The notes under the pieces: generated by a model
What the model was told of the DNA's origin: nothing
Databases searched by the model: none
What the model saw: only the letters and a program-made list of their open reading frames with translations
Position numbers and translations under genes: made by a program
Shown: positions 16,820 through 25,200 of the stretch, one piece after another
How positions within the stretch are numbered: position 1 is the first letter of the stretch
Layout of the letters: each line of letters begins with the position of its first letter
Assembly: GCF_020532805.1 (NCBI RefSeq)
Contig: NZ_MQTQ01000094.1
Coordinates: 20,795-57,297 of the forward strand
Direction: 5' to 3'
DNA length: 36,503 nt
From: Arthrobacter sp. SO5
Lineage (GTDB): Bacteria > Actinomycetota > Actinomycetes > Actinomycetales > Micrococcaceae

Positions 16820-17689
16820 CTATTTCAAAAAACGCGACGTCCTTCGGTCGGCCAGGATCTTCCCCTTGGTCTGGCAGCCCGGGCAATACTGCAGGGACGT
16901 GTCCGCGAATGACACCTCACGGACGGTGTCCCCGCAGACGGGGCATGCCTGGCCGGTCCGGGCGTGCACCCTCAGATGGCTCCGCTTGGTGTCCTTGAGT
17001 TCATTCGGAGGTTTCCCGCCGGCTTCCTGAAGGGCAGTTCCGAGAACGCTGTGGATGGCGCCGTAGAGGACCCCGACGGCATCCCGGTCCAGGGTCCTGG
17101 CGATGGCGAACGGGGAAATCCTGGCCGCATGCAGGATCTCGTCGCTGTAGGCGTTACCGATGCCGGCAATCACGCTCTGGCTCCTCAGGAGGCCCTTGAC
17201 CTGCTGGGAACTGGAACCAAGAATCCCCGCCAGCGTCTCGACGTCGAACCCGGGGCTGAACGGATCCGGTCCCAGTGCCGCGATGCCGGGAATCTCGGAC
17301 GGGTCCCGGACCACATAGATCGCCAGGCTCTTCTTCGTGCCGGCCTCGGTCAGGTCCACGCCGAGGGGGCCGGCCGCACTGGAAAACGTCAGCCGCGCCG
17401 CCAGGTTCCCCTTGCCCATCTTTAGGTGGGTAGCGGTGGGGGACTCGGTGAACCGGACCCAGCCGGCCCGCGCCAGATGGAAGACAAAATACAAACCGTC
17501 GGCTTCGAGGGCGACGAATTTTCCGTAACGTTGTACCCCCGCCACGGCCCTGCCCTCAAGCTCCGCGAACGGCGGATCCGCCGTCTTGAGCACCGCGAAC
17601 GAGACGATCTGGACTTGCGTCACAACCGCTCCGCGCAGATGCTTGTCCAAAAAGTCCGTCAAGGCGGCCACTTCCGGAAGTTCGGGCAT
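16820..17689 (-). CDS. Fpg/Nei-family DNA glycosylase
   Basis: Predicted 289-residue base-excision repair enzyme. The N-terminus MPELPEV carries the catalytic Pro2 and Glu3. The H2TH region is visible around SQQVKGLLRSQSVIAGIGNAYSDEIL (listed run exceeds no single motif; key part GIGNAYSDE). The C-terminal zinc finger has CPVCG and YCPGCQT, ending KILADRRTSRFLK. The length fits the family. The usual MutM finger end (GRSTxxCPxCQ) is replaced by SLQYCPGCQTKG, so it is probably one of the actinobacterial Fpg/Nei paralogues rather than canonical MutM, and the lesion preferred is uncertain. The gene is convergent with the tRNA and divergent from gcvH. Confidence 0.92.
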   Translation of the reverse strand: MPELPEVAALTDFLDKHLRGAVVTQVQIVSFAVLKTADPPFAELEGRAVAGVQRYGKFVALEADGLYFVFHLARAGWVRFTESPTATHLKMGKGNLAARLTFSSAAGPLGVDLTEAGTKKSLAIYVVRDPSEIPGIAALGPDPFSPGFDVETLAGILGSSSQQVKGLLRSQSVIAGIGNAYSDEILHAARISPFAIARTLDRDAVGVLYGAIHSVLGTALQEAGGKPPNELKDTKRSHLRVHARTGQACPVCGDTVREVSFADTSLQYCPGCQTKGKILADRRTSRFLK

Positions 17690-17763
17690 GGCCTAGCCGT
17701 TACCGGCGTGTTCCGTCATTGCACCATCATGGCAGAGTCCTCCCGGGCCCTGCCGGATATGCC

Positions 17764-17769
17764 TATACT
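17764..17769 (+). promoter_or_regulatory. Possible -10 box for gcvH
   Basis: TATACT lies 66 bp before the gcvH ATG in an otherwise GC-rich divergent region (17690-17835). No convincing -35 hexamer stands 16-18 bp upstream, so the assignment is tentative. I saw no glycine-riboswitch-like structure here. Confidence 0.35.
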
Positions 17770-17835
17770 TTCAGCGGCGGCCAGTTCACCTTCCCGCCGT
17801 CGATATTTGGTGGTTGAACCGACGAAAGGCCCGTC

Positions 17836-18222
17836 ATGAGCAACATTCCCGAAGAGCTGTCCTACACCGCTGAACACGAGTGGGTCACGGCCCCCAACGC
17901 CGACGGCGTCGTGCGTGTGGGGATCACTGACTTTGCCCAGGACGCCCTCGGGGACGTCGTCTACGCGCAGATGCCCGAAACCGGCACCAAGGTCACGGCC
18001 AACGCCGTCGTCGGCGAGGTCGAATCGACCAAGAGCGTCAGTGACATCTACGCCCCGGTTTCGGGTGAAGTGGTGTCCCGCAACGAGGCGCTGGACACCG
18101 ATTCGGCCCTGATCAATTCCGATCCGTACGGCGAGGGCTGGCTGATCGAAATCAAGCTTGCCGAAGCCGACGCTGTGGAGTCGCTGCTCAGTGCGTCGGA
18201 GTACGAACAGCAGGTAGGCTAA
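17836..18222 (+). CDS. gcvH: Glycine cleavage system H protein
   Basis: Predicted 128-residue lipoyl carrier that shuttles the methylamine group between glycine cleavage enzymes. The motif GEVESTKSVSDIYAPVSGEV holds the lipoylated Lys66. The N-terminus LSYTAEHEWV and the ITDFAQDALGDVVY strand are typical. GAAAGG precedes the ATG by 6 nt. The other glycine cleavage genes (gcvP, gcvT) are not adjacent; instead gcvH heads the garA-ftsR-nuclease-merR block, as in mycobacteria (Rv1826-Rv1830). Confidence 0.96.
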   Translation: MSNIPEELSYTAEHEWVTAPNADGVVRVGITDFAQDALGDVVYAQMPETGTKVTANAVVGEVESTKSVSDIYAPVSGEVVSRNEALDTDSALINSDPYGEGWLIEIKLAEADAVESLLSASEYEQQVG

Positions 18223-18361
18223 GGGAACGGTCATTCGGACAGGGTTGTTGGGGAAACCACACACAACGCCCGTCGAAGGGCTAACACCGGAACTGCCAGG
18301 CTTTTCCGGACGGCATGCGTTGTTTGCAGGGGGGACACCTGCAACGAATGAGGAGGACTCA

Positions 18362-18838
18362 ATGTTTGGGCACGAACGGAACGACACCGGTGACGGTTAC
18401 GGCACGGGTGGAGTGAAGGCTTCGGAGACCACCTCGATCAACCTCACTCCGGTGCGTGACGAACCGACCTTCACGCCGAAGCTCTCGGCCGAGGAGCGCT
18501 CCGCCGTCGAGGCGCTTCCTTACGGCTCCGCCCTGCTCATTGCGCACACCGGACCCAACACCGGCGCCCGCTTCCTGCTGGATTCGGATATCACGACGGC
18601 GGGCCGGCATCCGGACGCCGACATTTTCCTTGACGACGTCACGGTCTCGCGCCGGCACGTCGAATTCCGCCGCACCGCGCGGAGCTTCGAAGTGGTCGAC
18701 ACCGGCAGCCTGAACGGGACCTACGTGAACAACGACCGTGTCGATTCCGTGGAACTGAGGTCCGGCAACGAGGTTCAGATCGGCAAGTTCCGGCTCACCT
18801 TCTACCTGAGCCCTGCCCGCGCAGCAGGCAACGTCTGA
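18362..18838 (+). CDS. garA: FHA-domain regulator GarA/OdhI
   Basis: Predicted 158-residue cytosolic phospho-switch. The N-terminal ETTS motif (22-25, Thr23/Thr24) is the site that PknB/PknG-type kinases phosphorylate in mycobacteria and corynebacteria. The FHA domain (about 58-148) keeps Arg82 (AGRHPDADI), Ser96 and His99 (TVSRRHV) and Asn118 (GSLNGTYVN). In characterised homologues the unphosphorylated form inhibits the E1 subunit of 2-oxoglutarate dehydrogenase and acts on glutamate metabolism. Phosphorylation makes the FHA domain bind its own tail and releases the inhibition. The ATG has GAGGAGG 7 nt upstream. It lies between gcvH and ftsR. A PASTA kinase that could phosphorylate it is encoded at 33506. 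Confidence 0.94.
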   Translation: MFGHERNDTGDGYGTGGVKASETTSINLTPVRDEPTFTPKLSAEERSAVEALPYGSALLIAHTGPNTGARFLLDSDITTAGRHPDADIFLDDVTVSRRHVEFRRTARSFEVVDTGSLNGTYVNNDRVDSVELRSGNEVQIGKFRLTFYLSPARAAGNV

Positions 18839-18855
18839 TTTCCGGGTAGCTGTCT

Positions 18856-19578
18856 GTGGCCATGGCACAAGCGGAACGGCGCGGACCCCAGATCTTGAAC
18901 ATCGGGGAAGTCCTAGCTCAGTTGAGCGACGATTTCCCCAGTATGACGGCGTCGAAAATCCGGTTCCTTGAAGAAAAGGGGCTCATCAACCCCCAACGTA
19001 CGCCGGCCGGTTACCGGCAGTACGGGGAGAGCGACGTCGAACGGCTGCGGTTCGTGCTGGCCCTCCAGCGGGACCAGTACCTGCCGCTCAAGGTCATCAA
19101 GGACTACCTCGACGCGATCGACCGGGGCGAACGGCCCGAGAACCTGCCTCCCGGCGTCACGGTGTCTCCGCGGATCGTCTCCGCGGATCTCGCTGCCGAG
19201 CTGCAGAACCGGGTCCGGCTGCTGAGCGAGGAACAGCTCCGGGCCGAATCCGGCGCGAGCGTCCCGTTGCTCCAGTCACTGTTGAGCTTCGGCCTGATCG
19301 GGCACGTCAACGGCAAGTTCGACGAGCACGCCTTGCAGGTGGCCCGCGCCTGCGTGCAGCTGGAGAGCCACGGCCTGGAGCCCCGGCACCTGCGGCCGTT
19401 CCAGGCCGCCGCCGAACGCGAATTCGGCCTGGTGGAACGCGCGGTAGCCACCCTGACCTCACGAAAGGATGCCGCCTCGCACGCCCGCGCCGCCGAGGCG
19501 GCCAGGGAAATCAGCGACCTCTGCCTGACCCTGCACCGGGCCCTGGTCCAGGACCGGATCTCGAGGATGGACATCTGA
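18856..19578 (+). CDS. ftsR: MerR-family regulator FtsR
   Basis: Predicted 240-residue transcription factor. The N-terminal MerR helix-turn-helix is seen in LNIGEVLAQL, MTASKIRFLEEKGLI and TPAGYRQYGESDVERL. A long helical C-terminal region (about 100-240) has no cysteine cluster, so it is not a metal sensor. It is syntenic with M. tuberculosis Rv1828 and the C. glutamicum protein named FtsR for its effect on ftsZ. GTG 18856 or ATG 18862 could start translation; neither has a strong ribosome site, and the gene lies 17 bp after garA. It shares one or two bases with the next gene (TGATG). Confidence 0.9.
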   Translation: MAMAQAERRGPQILNIGEVLAQLSDDFPSMTASKIRFLEEKGLINPQRTPAGYRQYGESDVERLRFVLALQRDQYLPLKVIKDYLDAIDRGERPENLPPGVTVSPRIVSADLAAELQNRVRLLSEEQLRAESGASVPLLQSLLSFGLIGHVNGKFDEHALQVARACVQLESHGLEPRHLRPFQAAAEREFGLVERAVATLTSRKDAASHARAAEAAREISDLCLTLHRALVQDRISRMDI

Positions 19579-20081
19579 TGATTGAGGTCGAGATTGTGGG
19601 GGTGCGGATTGAACTGCCGTCCAACCAGCCGCTCGTGCTGCTCAAGGAGATCCGCGGCGAGAGGCACGTGCCCATCTGGATCGGAACCCCGGAAGCCAGC
19701 GCCATCGCCCTGGCCCAGCAGGGCGTTGTTCCGCCCCGCCCCATGACCCACGACCTGCTCGTGGACGTCGTGGAATCCCTCGGCCACACGATCGTCAGCG
19801 TCAACATTGTCGCTGTGGAGGACAACATCTTCTACGGGCAGCTACAGTTCGAGAACGGCACCACCGTCAGCTCCCGGGCCTCCGACGCGCTGGCGCTGGC
19901 GCTGCGGGCGAAGTGCCGGATCTGGTGCGCCGACGCCGTCATGGATGAGGCGGGCGTCCGGATTACCGAACACGACGAGGGCGAGGACACCCACGCCGGT
20001 CCCTCCGTCGATGAAGAAGGCGAACTGCGGCGCTTCCGGGAGTTCCTCGACGACGTCGAACCTGAAGACTTCGCCGGTTGA
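19578..20081 (+). CDS. Bifunctional nuclease family protein (DUF151)
   Basis: Predicted 167-residue protein of the bifunctional nuclease (BFN/DUF151) family. Conserved segments are LLKEIRGERHVPIWIGTPEASAIA (key part RHVPIWIGTPEA), MTHDLLVDVVESLG and SSRASDALALALR. The C-terminal 35 residues are acidic. Homologues from plants and bacteria are described as nucleases; the cellular role in actinobacteria is not established. The ATG at 19578 overlaps the ftsR stop as TGATG, so the two are coupled. M. tuberculosis Rv1829 is the positional counterpart. Confidence 0.9.
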   Translation: MIEVEIVGVRIELPSNQPLVLLKEIRGERHVPIWIGTPEASAIALAQQGVVPPRPMTHDLLVDVVESLGHTIVSVNIVAVEDNIFYGQLQFENGTTVSSRASDALALALRAKCRIWCADAVMDEAGVRITEHDEGEDTHAGPSVDEEGELRRFREFLDDVEPEDFAG

Positions 20082-20096
20082 GCCGGCCCAGGTCAC

Positions 20097-20126
20097 GTTA
20101 AGGTTAAAGTTGAGGCTGAAAGTTTC
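20097..20126. promoter_or_regulatory. Tandem hexamer array upstream of the second MerR gene
   Basis: Five adjacent imperfect hexamers read GTTAAG, GTTAAA, GTTGAG, GCTGAA, AGTTTC. The array is AT-rich against a GC-rich background and ends 29 bp before the -35 box at 20156. The position suits an activator or repressor, with FtsR or the downstream MerR protein as candidates. Direct tandem sites are less usual than dyads for MerR proteins, so the binder is uncertain. Confidence 0.45.
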
Positions 20127-20155
20127 GACACGCCCCGGCAATAGCCCGAACGTCT

Positions 20156-20184
20156 TTGACCTTGGGCCCCGGCGGGCCTAACGT
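20156..20184 (+). promoter_or_regulatory. Sigma-70-type promoter for the second MerR gene
   Basis: TTGACC (20156-20161) and TAACGT (20179-20184) are separated by exactly 17 bp. This is the best -35/-10 pair I see in the window. Transcription would start near 20191, leaving a 5' leader of about 160 nt. Confidence 0.65.
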
Positions 20185-20190
20185 CGGAGG

Positions 20191-20352
20191 TACAAGTTCC
20201 CATTGCATACGATAGCCCCGCAGGCCACACTGGAAAGTGCAGCCGCGGGGAAATCACACGGGTGAAATTTTATCCGGTTGAGGTTTGTTTTGCTAGGGAT
20301 AGCCAGCTGTAGCTGCAACTTCCGCAAGGGAGCCACGACAAGGAGGATCGAC
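20191..20352 (+). other. Long 5' leader of the second MerR gene
   Basis: If the 20156 promoter is used, about 160 nt precede the GTG. The leader can fold: CCCCGC (20216-20221) pairs with GCGGGG (20245-20250) around a CACT-GGAA-AGTG inner hairpin. A second part is AT-rich (about 20265-20300) with GCTAGGGATAGC and AGCTGTAGCT dyads, and AAGGAGG sits before the GTG. I recognise no known riboswitch class and see no convincing short leader ORF. Confidence 0.4.
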
Positions 20353-20949
20353 GTGAGTCCGAAAGGCGAAGCAGGCGAGCTCAAGCAGACCCCGACGGCC
20401 GGTGTTGCCGTGCCCGCCAGCGGTGCCCAGGGCCTGCTGTTCACCGAGGACCTTCCTTTCCTGGACGAGGACGCGGGCTACCGCGGTCCCACCGCCTGCA
20501 AGGCGGCCGGCATCACGTACCGCCAACTGGACTACTGGGCACGCACCGGACTCGTGGAGCCCGCCGTGCGCGGCGCCGCCGGTTCAGGCTCCCAGCGCCT
20601 CTACGGCTTCCGCGACATCCTCGTCCTCAAGGTCGTCAAGCGGCTCCTGGACACGGGCGTCTCGCTGCAGCAGATCCGCTCCGCCGTCGAGCACCTGCGG
20701 GAGCGCGGCGTCGAAGACCTTGCGCAGATTACCCTCATGAGCGACGGCGCCAGCGTCTACGAGTGCACCTCGGCGGACGAAGTCATCGATCTTGTCCAGG
20801 GCGGGCAGGGGGTCTTTGGCATCGCCGTCGGCCGGGTCTGGCGTGAAGTGGAAGGCAGCCTCGCGGCCCTTCCCAGCGAACACGTCAGGGACCAGTCGTT
20901 CCCCGACGACGAACTCAGCAAGCGCCGGGCCGCCCGCAAGATCGGCTGA
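20353..20949 (+). CDS. MerR-family transcriptional regulator (Rv1830-type)
   Basis: Predicted 198-residue regulator. After about 35 variable residues comes GLLFTEDLPFLDEDAGYRGPTACKAAG, of which YRGPTACKAAGITYRQLDYW is a MerR-type helix-turn-helix, then GSQRLYGFRDILVLKVVKRLLDTG. The C-terminal part (VEDLAQITLMSDGASVYECTS to the end) has no metal- or drug-binding motif. It is the positional counterpart of M. tuberculosis Rv1830 and closes the gcvH-garA-ftsR-nuclease block. GTG 20353 is preceded by AAGGAGG, which decides the start over the longer frame from 20278. It has its own promoter and a long leader, with a strong hairpin downstream. Confidence 0.9.
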   Translation: MSPKGEAGELKQTPTAGVAVPASGAQGLLFTEDLPFLDEDAGYRGPTACKAAGITYRQLDYWARTGLVEPAVRGAAGSGSQRLYGFRDILVLKVVKRLLDTGVSLQQIRSAVEHLRERGVEDLAQITLMSDGASVYECTSADEVIDLVQGGQGVFGIAVGRVWREVEGSLAALPSEHVRDQSFPDDELSKRRAARKIG

Positions 20950-20974
20950 GACCGGGACCAAACGAGATTTATCC

Positions 20975-21011
20975 GGCGAAGGCCGCCTTCCCCTGGAAGG
21001 CGGCCTTCGCC
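20975..21011. terminator. Bidirectional hairpin between merR and the ParA-like gene
   Basis: A perfect 17-bp stem, GGCGAAGGCCGCCTTCC (20975-20991) with GGAAGGCGGCCTTCGCC (20995-21011), has a 3-nt loop. No T-tract follows on either strand, but its place between convergent stops (20949 and 21045) fits a shared terminator. Confidence 0.7.
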
Positions 21012-21044
21012 GTCGGCGGGCGGTCCGGGGTGCTCTGCCGGTGC

Positions 21045-21911
21045 CTAGCGGCCGGTGCGGTCCGGACCGGCGCCGCCGGTCTGCGGGCCCGCGGACGTCA
21101 GCAGGTTTGCCAGCAGGGCATCGAACAGGGCCGCGGCGTTCTTGGCGGAGTCTCCCGGCCAGTGGTGGATGGAGTGGGCTGCACCCTGGATCTGCTGCCA
21201 GTTGGCCTGCTCGGGGATATGCGGGGTCAGCAGCAGGGTGCCGAACATGGACTGCATCTCTGCGAGCCGGAACGTGTGTTCCGCGGAACCGCTCCGCACC
21301 CGGTTCGCGACGATTCCCGCCGGGGAGAGGTTCGGGGCGAACTCGTTGCGGAAGAGCTGGATCGCGCGCATGGTGCGCTCCGTGCCGGCGACCGAGAAGA
21401 GCCCGGGTTCGGCGACGAGGGTCACTTTGTCACTTGCGGACCAGGCCATCCTGGTGAGTCCGTTGAGCGACGGCGGGCAGTCCACGAGGACCAGCTCGTA
21501 CTTGTCGGCTCCGGCCAGCACCGCGGAGAGCCTGCGAAGGTCGCGGCGGCCCAGGTCCGGGCGGTCGTAGATGCCGGTGTAGGCGGAGCCGACCGCCACG
21601 TCAAGGACGGAGGGTGCGGAGGCGGATTCTGCCGGGCCGCCGGGAGCGGAGCCGTTGGCGCCGGCACGTTCGACCCAGCCGCTGGGGACAACGTTTTCTG
21701 CCAGGCGGGCCCGCCGCGGAGCCTTGAGCATCCTGCCGATATCCAGCTGCCCGCCGGGACGGACCCCCAGGGCCGTACTCGCATCGGCATGGGGGTCAAG
21801 GTCGACAACGAGGGTGGGGATTCCGGCGGCCAACGCCGCAGACGCCAATCCGGTGGTCACCGATGTCTTGCCGACACCGCCTTTGAGGCTGCTGATGCTG
21901 ACTACTTGCAC
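21045..21911 (-). CDS. Orphan ParA/MinD-type ATPase
   Basis: Predicted 288-residue deviant Walker ATPase. SISSLKGGVGKTSVT (Walker A, Lys10 and Lys15) starts almost at the N-terminus; DLDPHADASTALG and LVLVDCPPSLNGLTRMAW follow. A low-complexity insert rich in Ala, Gly, Ser and Pro lies near residues 85-105. There is no C-terminal amphipathic MinD helix; the last 15 residues are Gly/Pro-rich. No parB, centromere-like array or second partner gene is adjacent: it sits alone between merR and pyc. GTG 21911 is preferred; a TTG at 21923 adds four residues. TAGGTA, 12 nt before the GTG, may be a -10 box, which would leave only a very short leader. The cargo is unknown. Confidence 0.88.
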   Translation of the reverse strand: MQVVSISSLKGGVGKTSVTTGLASAALAAGIPTLVVDLDPHADASTALGVRPGGQLDIGRMLKAPRRARLAENVVPSGWVERAGANGSAPGGPAESASAPSVLDVAVGSAYTGIYDRPDLGRRDLRRLSAVLAGADKYELVLVDCPPSLNGLTRMAWSASDKVTLVAEPGLFSVAGTERTMRAIQLFRNEFAPNLSPAGIVANRVRSGSAEHTFRLAEMQSMFGTLLLTPHIPEQANWQQIQGAAHSIHHWPGDSAKNAAALFDALLANLLTSAGPQTGGAGPDRTGR

Positions 21912-22234
21912 TTGAAAAACCAATACCTAACGCCGGTTGCCGTGACGGGGTCGTGCCGGCTCCTGCGTTCTCCGGAACCGGGGCGTGCATGCGCCACCCA
22001 CCTCCTCATCATATGTTGCTGCTCCGCCGAAACCCGTCTCATCCGGCGCCGGAGCGGCAGATCCGGCACGGGCGTTACCGGCCGAGGGCCCGTGCCCCTG
22101 CCTGGCACGGCATCCGTTCACCGCATCCGTGACGCGTAATACAGTGACCGTGACCACAATAATTTGTGTTTGCCCACGCCCGTCTTAGACACTGTGAGCA
22201 GTTACCGATACGCCCGCAATGATGCAGGAGAAGC
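21912..22234. other. Divergent intergenic region between the ParA-like gene and pyc
   Basis: This stretch of 323 bases has no convincing gene; its short frames lack ribosome sites and family features. A 7-bp hairpin, CCGTGCC/GGCACGG, spans 22090-22110. AGTGACCGTGACCACA (22143-22158) resembles a CRP half-match (GTG-N8-CAC). TAATAC (22137-22142) could be a pyc -10 box with no good -35. GGAG lies 7 nt before the pyc ATG. Confidence 0.5.
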
Positions 22235-25200
22235 ATGTTTTCCAAAATTCTGGTGGCCAACCGCGGCGAAATCGCGATCCGGGCCTTCCGCGCGGCCTAC
22301 GAGCTCGGCGCCAAGACCGTAGCCGTTTTCCCGCATGAGGACCGCAACTCGATCCACCGCCAGAAGGCGGACGAGGCGTACCTGATCGGCGAGGAGGGCC
22401 ATCCCGTCCGCGCCTACCTCGACGTCGACGAGGTGGTGCGCGTCGCCAGGGAATCCGGGGCCGACGCCATCTACCCCGGCTACGGGTTCCTGTCCGAAAA
22501 CCCCCGGCTGGCACGGGCCGCCGCTGAGGCCGGCATCACGTTCGTGGGCCCCCCGGCGGAGGTCCTGGAACTCGCCGGCAACAAGGTCGCCGCACTCGAG
22601 GCGGCCCGCAAGGCCGGCGTCCCGGTGCTCAAGTCCAGCCAGCCCTCGAAAGACGTCGCGGAGCTCATCGCCGCCGCGGACGGGATCGGCTTCCCCATCT
22701 TCGCCAAGGCCGTCGCCGGCGGCGGCGGTCGCGGCATGCGCCGGGTGGAGACCCGCGAGGCCCTGCCCGAGGCGCTGCAGGCCGCCATGCGCGAAGCCGA
22801 CGCCGCGTTCGGGGACCCCACCATGTTCCTGGAGCAAGCCGTCCTGCGGCCCCGCCACATCGAAGTCCAGATACTGGCCGATGCCGAGGGCAACGTCATG
22901 CACCTCTTCGAGCGCGATTGTTCCATCCAGCGCCGGCACCAGAAGGTCATTGAGATCGCCCCGGCCCCGAACCTCGACGAAGGCATCCGCCAGGCGCTCT
23001 ACCGGGACGCCGTGAAGTTCGCCAAGGCACTGAACTACGTCAACGCCGGGACCGTTGAGTTCCTCGTGGACACCGTGGGGGAGCGCGCCGGACAGCACGT
23101 CTTCATCGAAATGAACCCGCGCATCCAGGTCGAGCACACCGTGACCGAAGAGGTCACCGACGTCGACCTCGTCCAGGCGCAGCTGCGCATCGCCGCCGGC
23201 GCGACCCTCGCGGACCTGGGCCTCTCGCAGGAGAGCGTGCAGCTCAAGGGCGCCGCCCTCCAGTGCCGCATCACCACCGAGGACCCGGCCAACGGCTTCC
23301 GGCCCGACGTCGGCAAGATCTCCGGCTACCGTTCCGCAGGCGGCGCCGGTGTCCGGCTTGACGGCGGCACCGTCTACTCGGGTGCAGAGATCAGCCCGCA
23401 CTTTGACTCGATGCTGGTCAAGCTGACCTGCCGGGGCCGGGACTACCCGGCCGCTGTGGCCCGCGCCCGCCGGTCACTCGCCGAGTTCCGCATCCGCGGT
23501 GTGTCCACCAACATCTCTTTCCTGCAGGCCGTCCTGGACGACGCGGACTTCATCGCCGGCAACGTGGCCACGTCGTTCATCGACGAGCGCCCCGAACTGC
23601 TCAAGGCCCGCGTCTCGGCCGACCGCGGAACCAAGCTGCTGACGTGGCTCGCCGAGGTCACCGTCAACAAGCCCAACGGCGAGCTCACGGTCCACAGTGA
23701 CCCGGCTGCCAAGCTGCCGGCCCTGGAGGACGCCGCGGCCCGGGCGGGCTCCCGCCAGCGGCTGCAGGAGCTGGGCCCGGACGGCTTCGCGAAGGCCCTG
23801 CGCGGGCAGACCGCCGTCGCCGTCACCGACACGACCTTCCGCGACGCCCACCAGTCGCTGCTGGCCACCCGCGTCCGGACCCGTGACCTCGTCGCGGCCG
23901 GGCCGGCAGTGTCCCAACTGCTCCCGGAATTGCTCTCCGTGGAGGCCTGGGGCGGCGCCACCTACGATGTCGCCCTGCGCTTCCTCGGCGAGGACCCGTG
24001 GGACCGGCTCGCCGCGCTGCGCAAGGCGCTGCCGAACACCTGCCTGCAGATGCTCCTGCGCGGCCGCAACACCGTGGGCTACACGCCGTACCCGGAAGAG
24101 GTCACGGTGGCGTTCGTCAACGAGGCCGCCGCCACGGGCATCGACATCTTCCGCATCTTCGACGCCCTCAACGACGTCAACCAGATGGCGCCAGCCATCC
24201 GCGCCGTCCGCGAGACCGGCACCGCCGTCGCGGAAGTTGCCCTCTGCTACACCGCGGACATGATGGACCCGGACGAGAAGCTGTACACCCTGGACTACTA
24301 CCTGGAGCTCGCCCGGAAGATCGTCGACGCCGGGGCGCACATCCTGGCGATCAAGGACATGGCGGGCCTGCTGCGTCCCGCGGCCGCCGCCCGTCTTGTG
24401 ACGGCCCTGCGGGAACGCTTCGATCTTCCGGTGCACCTGCACACGCATGACACGGCAGGAGGCCAACTGGCGACGCTGCTGGCAGCCGTGGAGGCCGGTG
24501 TGGACGCCGTCGACGTGGCCTCCGCCTCGCTGGCCGGCACCACCAGCCAGCCCTCGGCGTCGGCCCTCGTGGCGGCGCTGGCCCACACGCCCCGCGACAC
24601 CGGGCTGAGCCTGGCCAACGTCTGCGCCCTGGAGCCGTACTGGGAGGCCGTCCGCCGCATGTACGCCCCGTTCGAATCCGGCCTTCCGGGCCCCACCGGC
24701 CGGGTCTACCAGCACGAAATTCCCGGCGGCCAGCTCTCCAACCTCCGCCAGCAGGCGATCGCGCTGGGCCTCGGCGAGCGGTTCGAGGCCATCGAGGACA
24801 TGTATACCGCGGCGGACCGGATCCTGGGCCGCCTGGTGAAGGTCACCCCGTCCTCCAAGGTGGTGGGCGATCTTGCCCTGCACCTGGTGGGACTCAACGC
24901 CGATCCCGCGGACTTCAACCAGAATCCGCAGAAATACGACATCCCGGATTCCGTGATCGGCTTCCTGTCCGGCGAACTGGGCGACCCTCCCGGGGGCTGG
25001 CCCGAGCCGTTCCGGACCAAGGCCCTGCAGGGCCGGACCATCAAGGTCCGCGATGTCGAGCTCAGCGCCGAGGACAGCGCCGCCCTCACCTCCGATTCCA
25101 GGACCCGCCAGCAGACCTTGAACCGGTTGCTGTTCCCGGGTCCCACGAAGGACTACCGGAAGAGCGTGGAGACCTACGGCAACCTCTCGGTGCTGGATAC

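Noticed and set aside
17690..17835. Glycine riboswitch upstream of gcvH
   Set aside because: The region is short and I see no paired aptamer-like structure; the other glycine cleavage genes are not adjacent.
21796..21990. 64-codon minus-strand frame upstream of the ParA-like gene, with a GAGGAGG before its ATG
   Set aside because: It overlaps the ATPase gene in another frame, has no recognisable domain and has atypical composition; the ribosome-site match may be chance.
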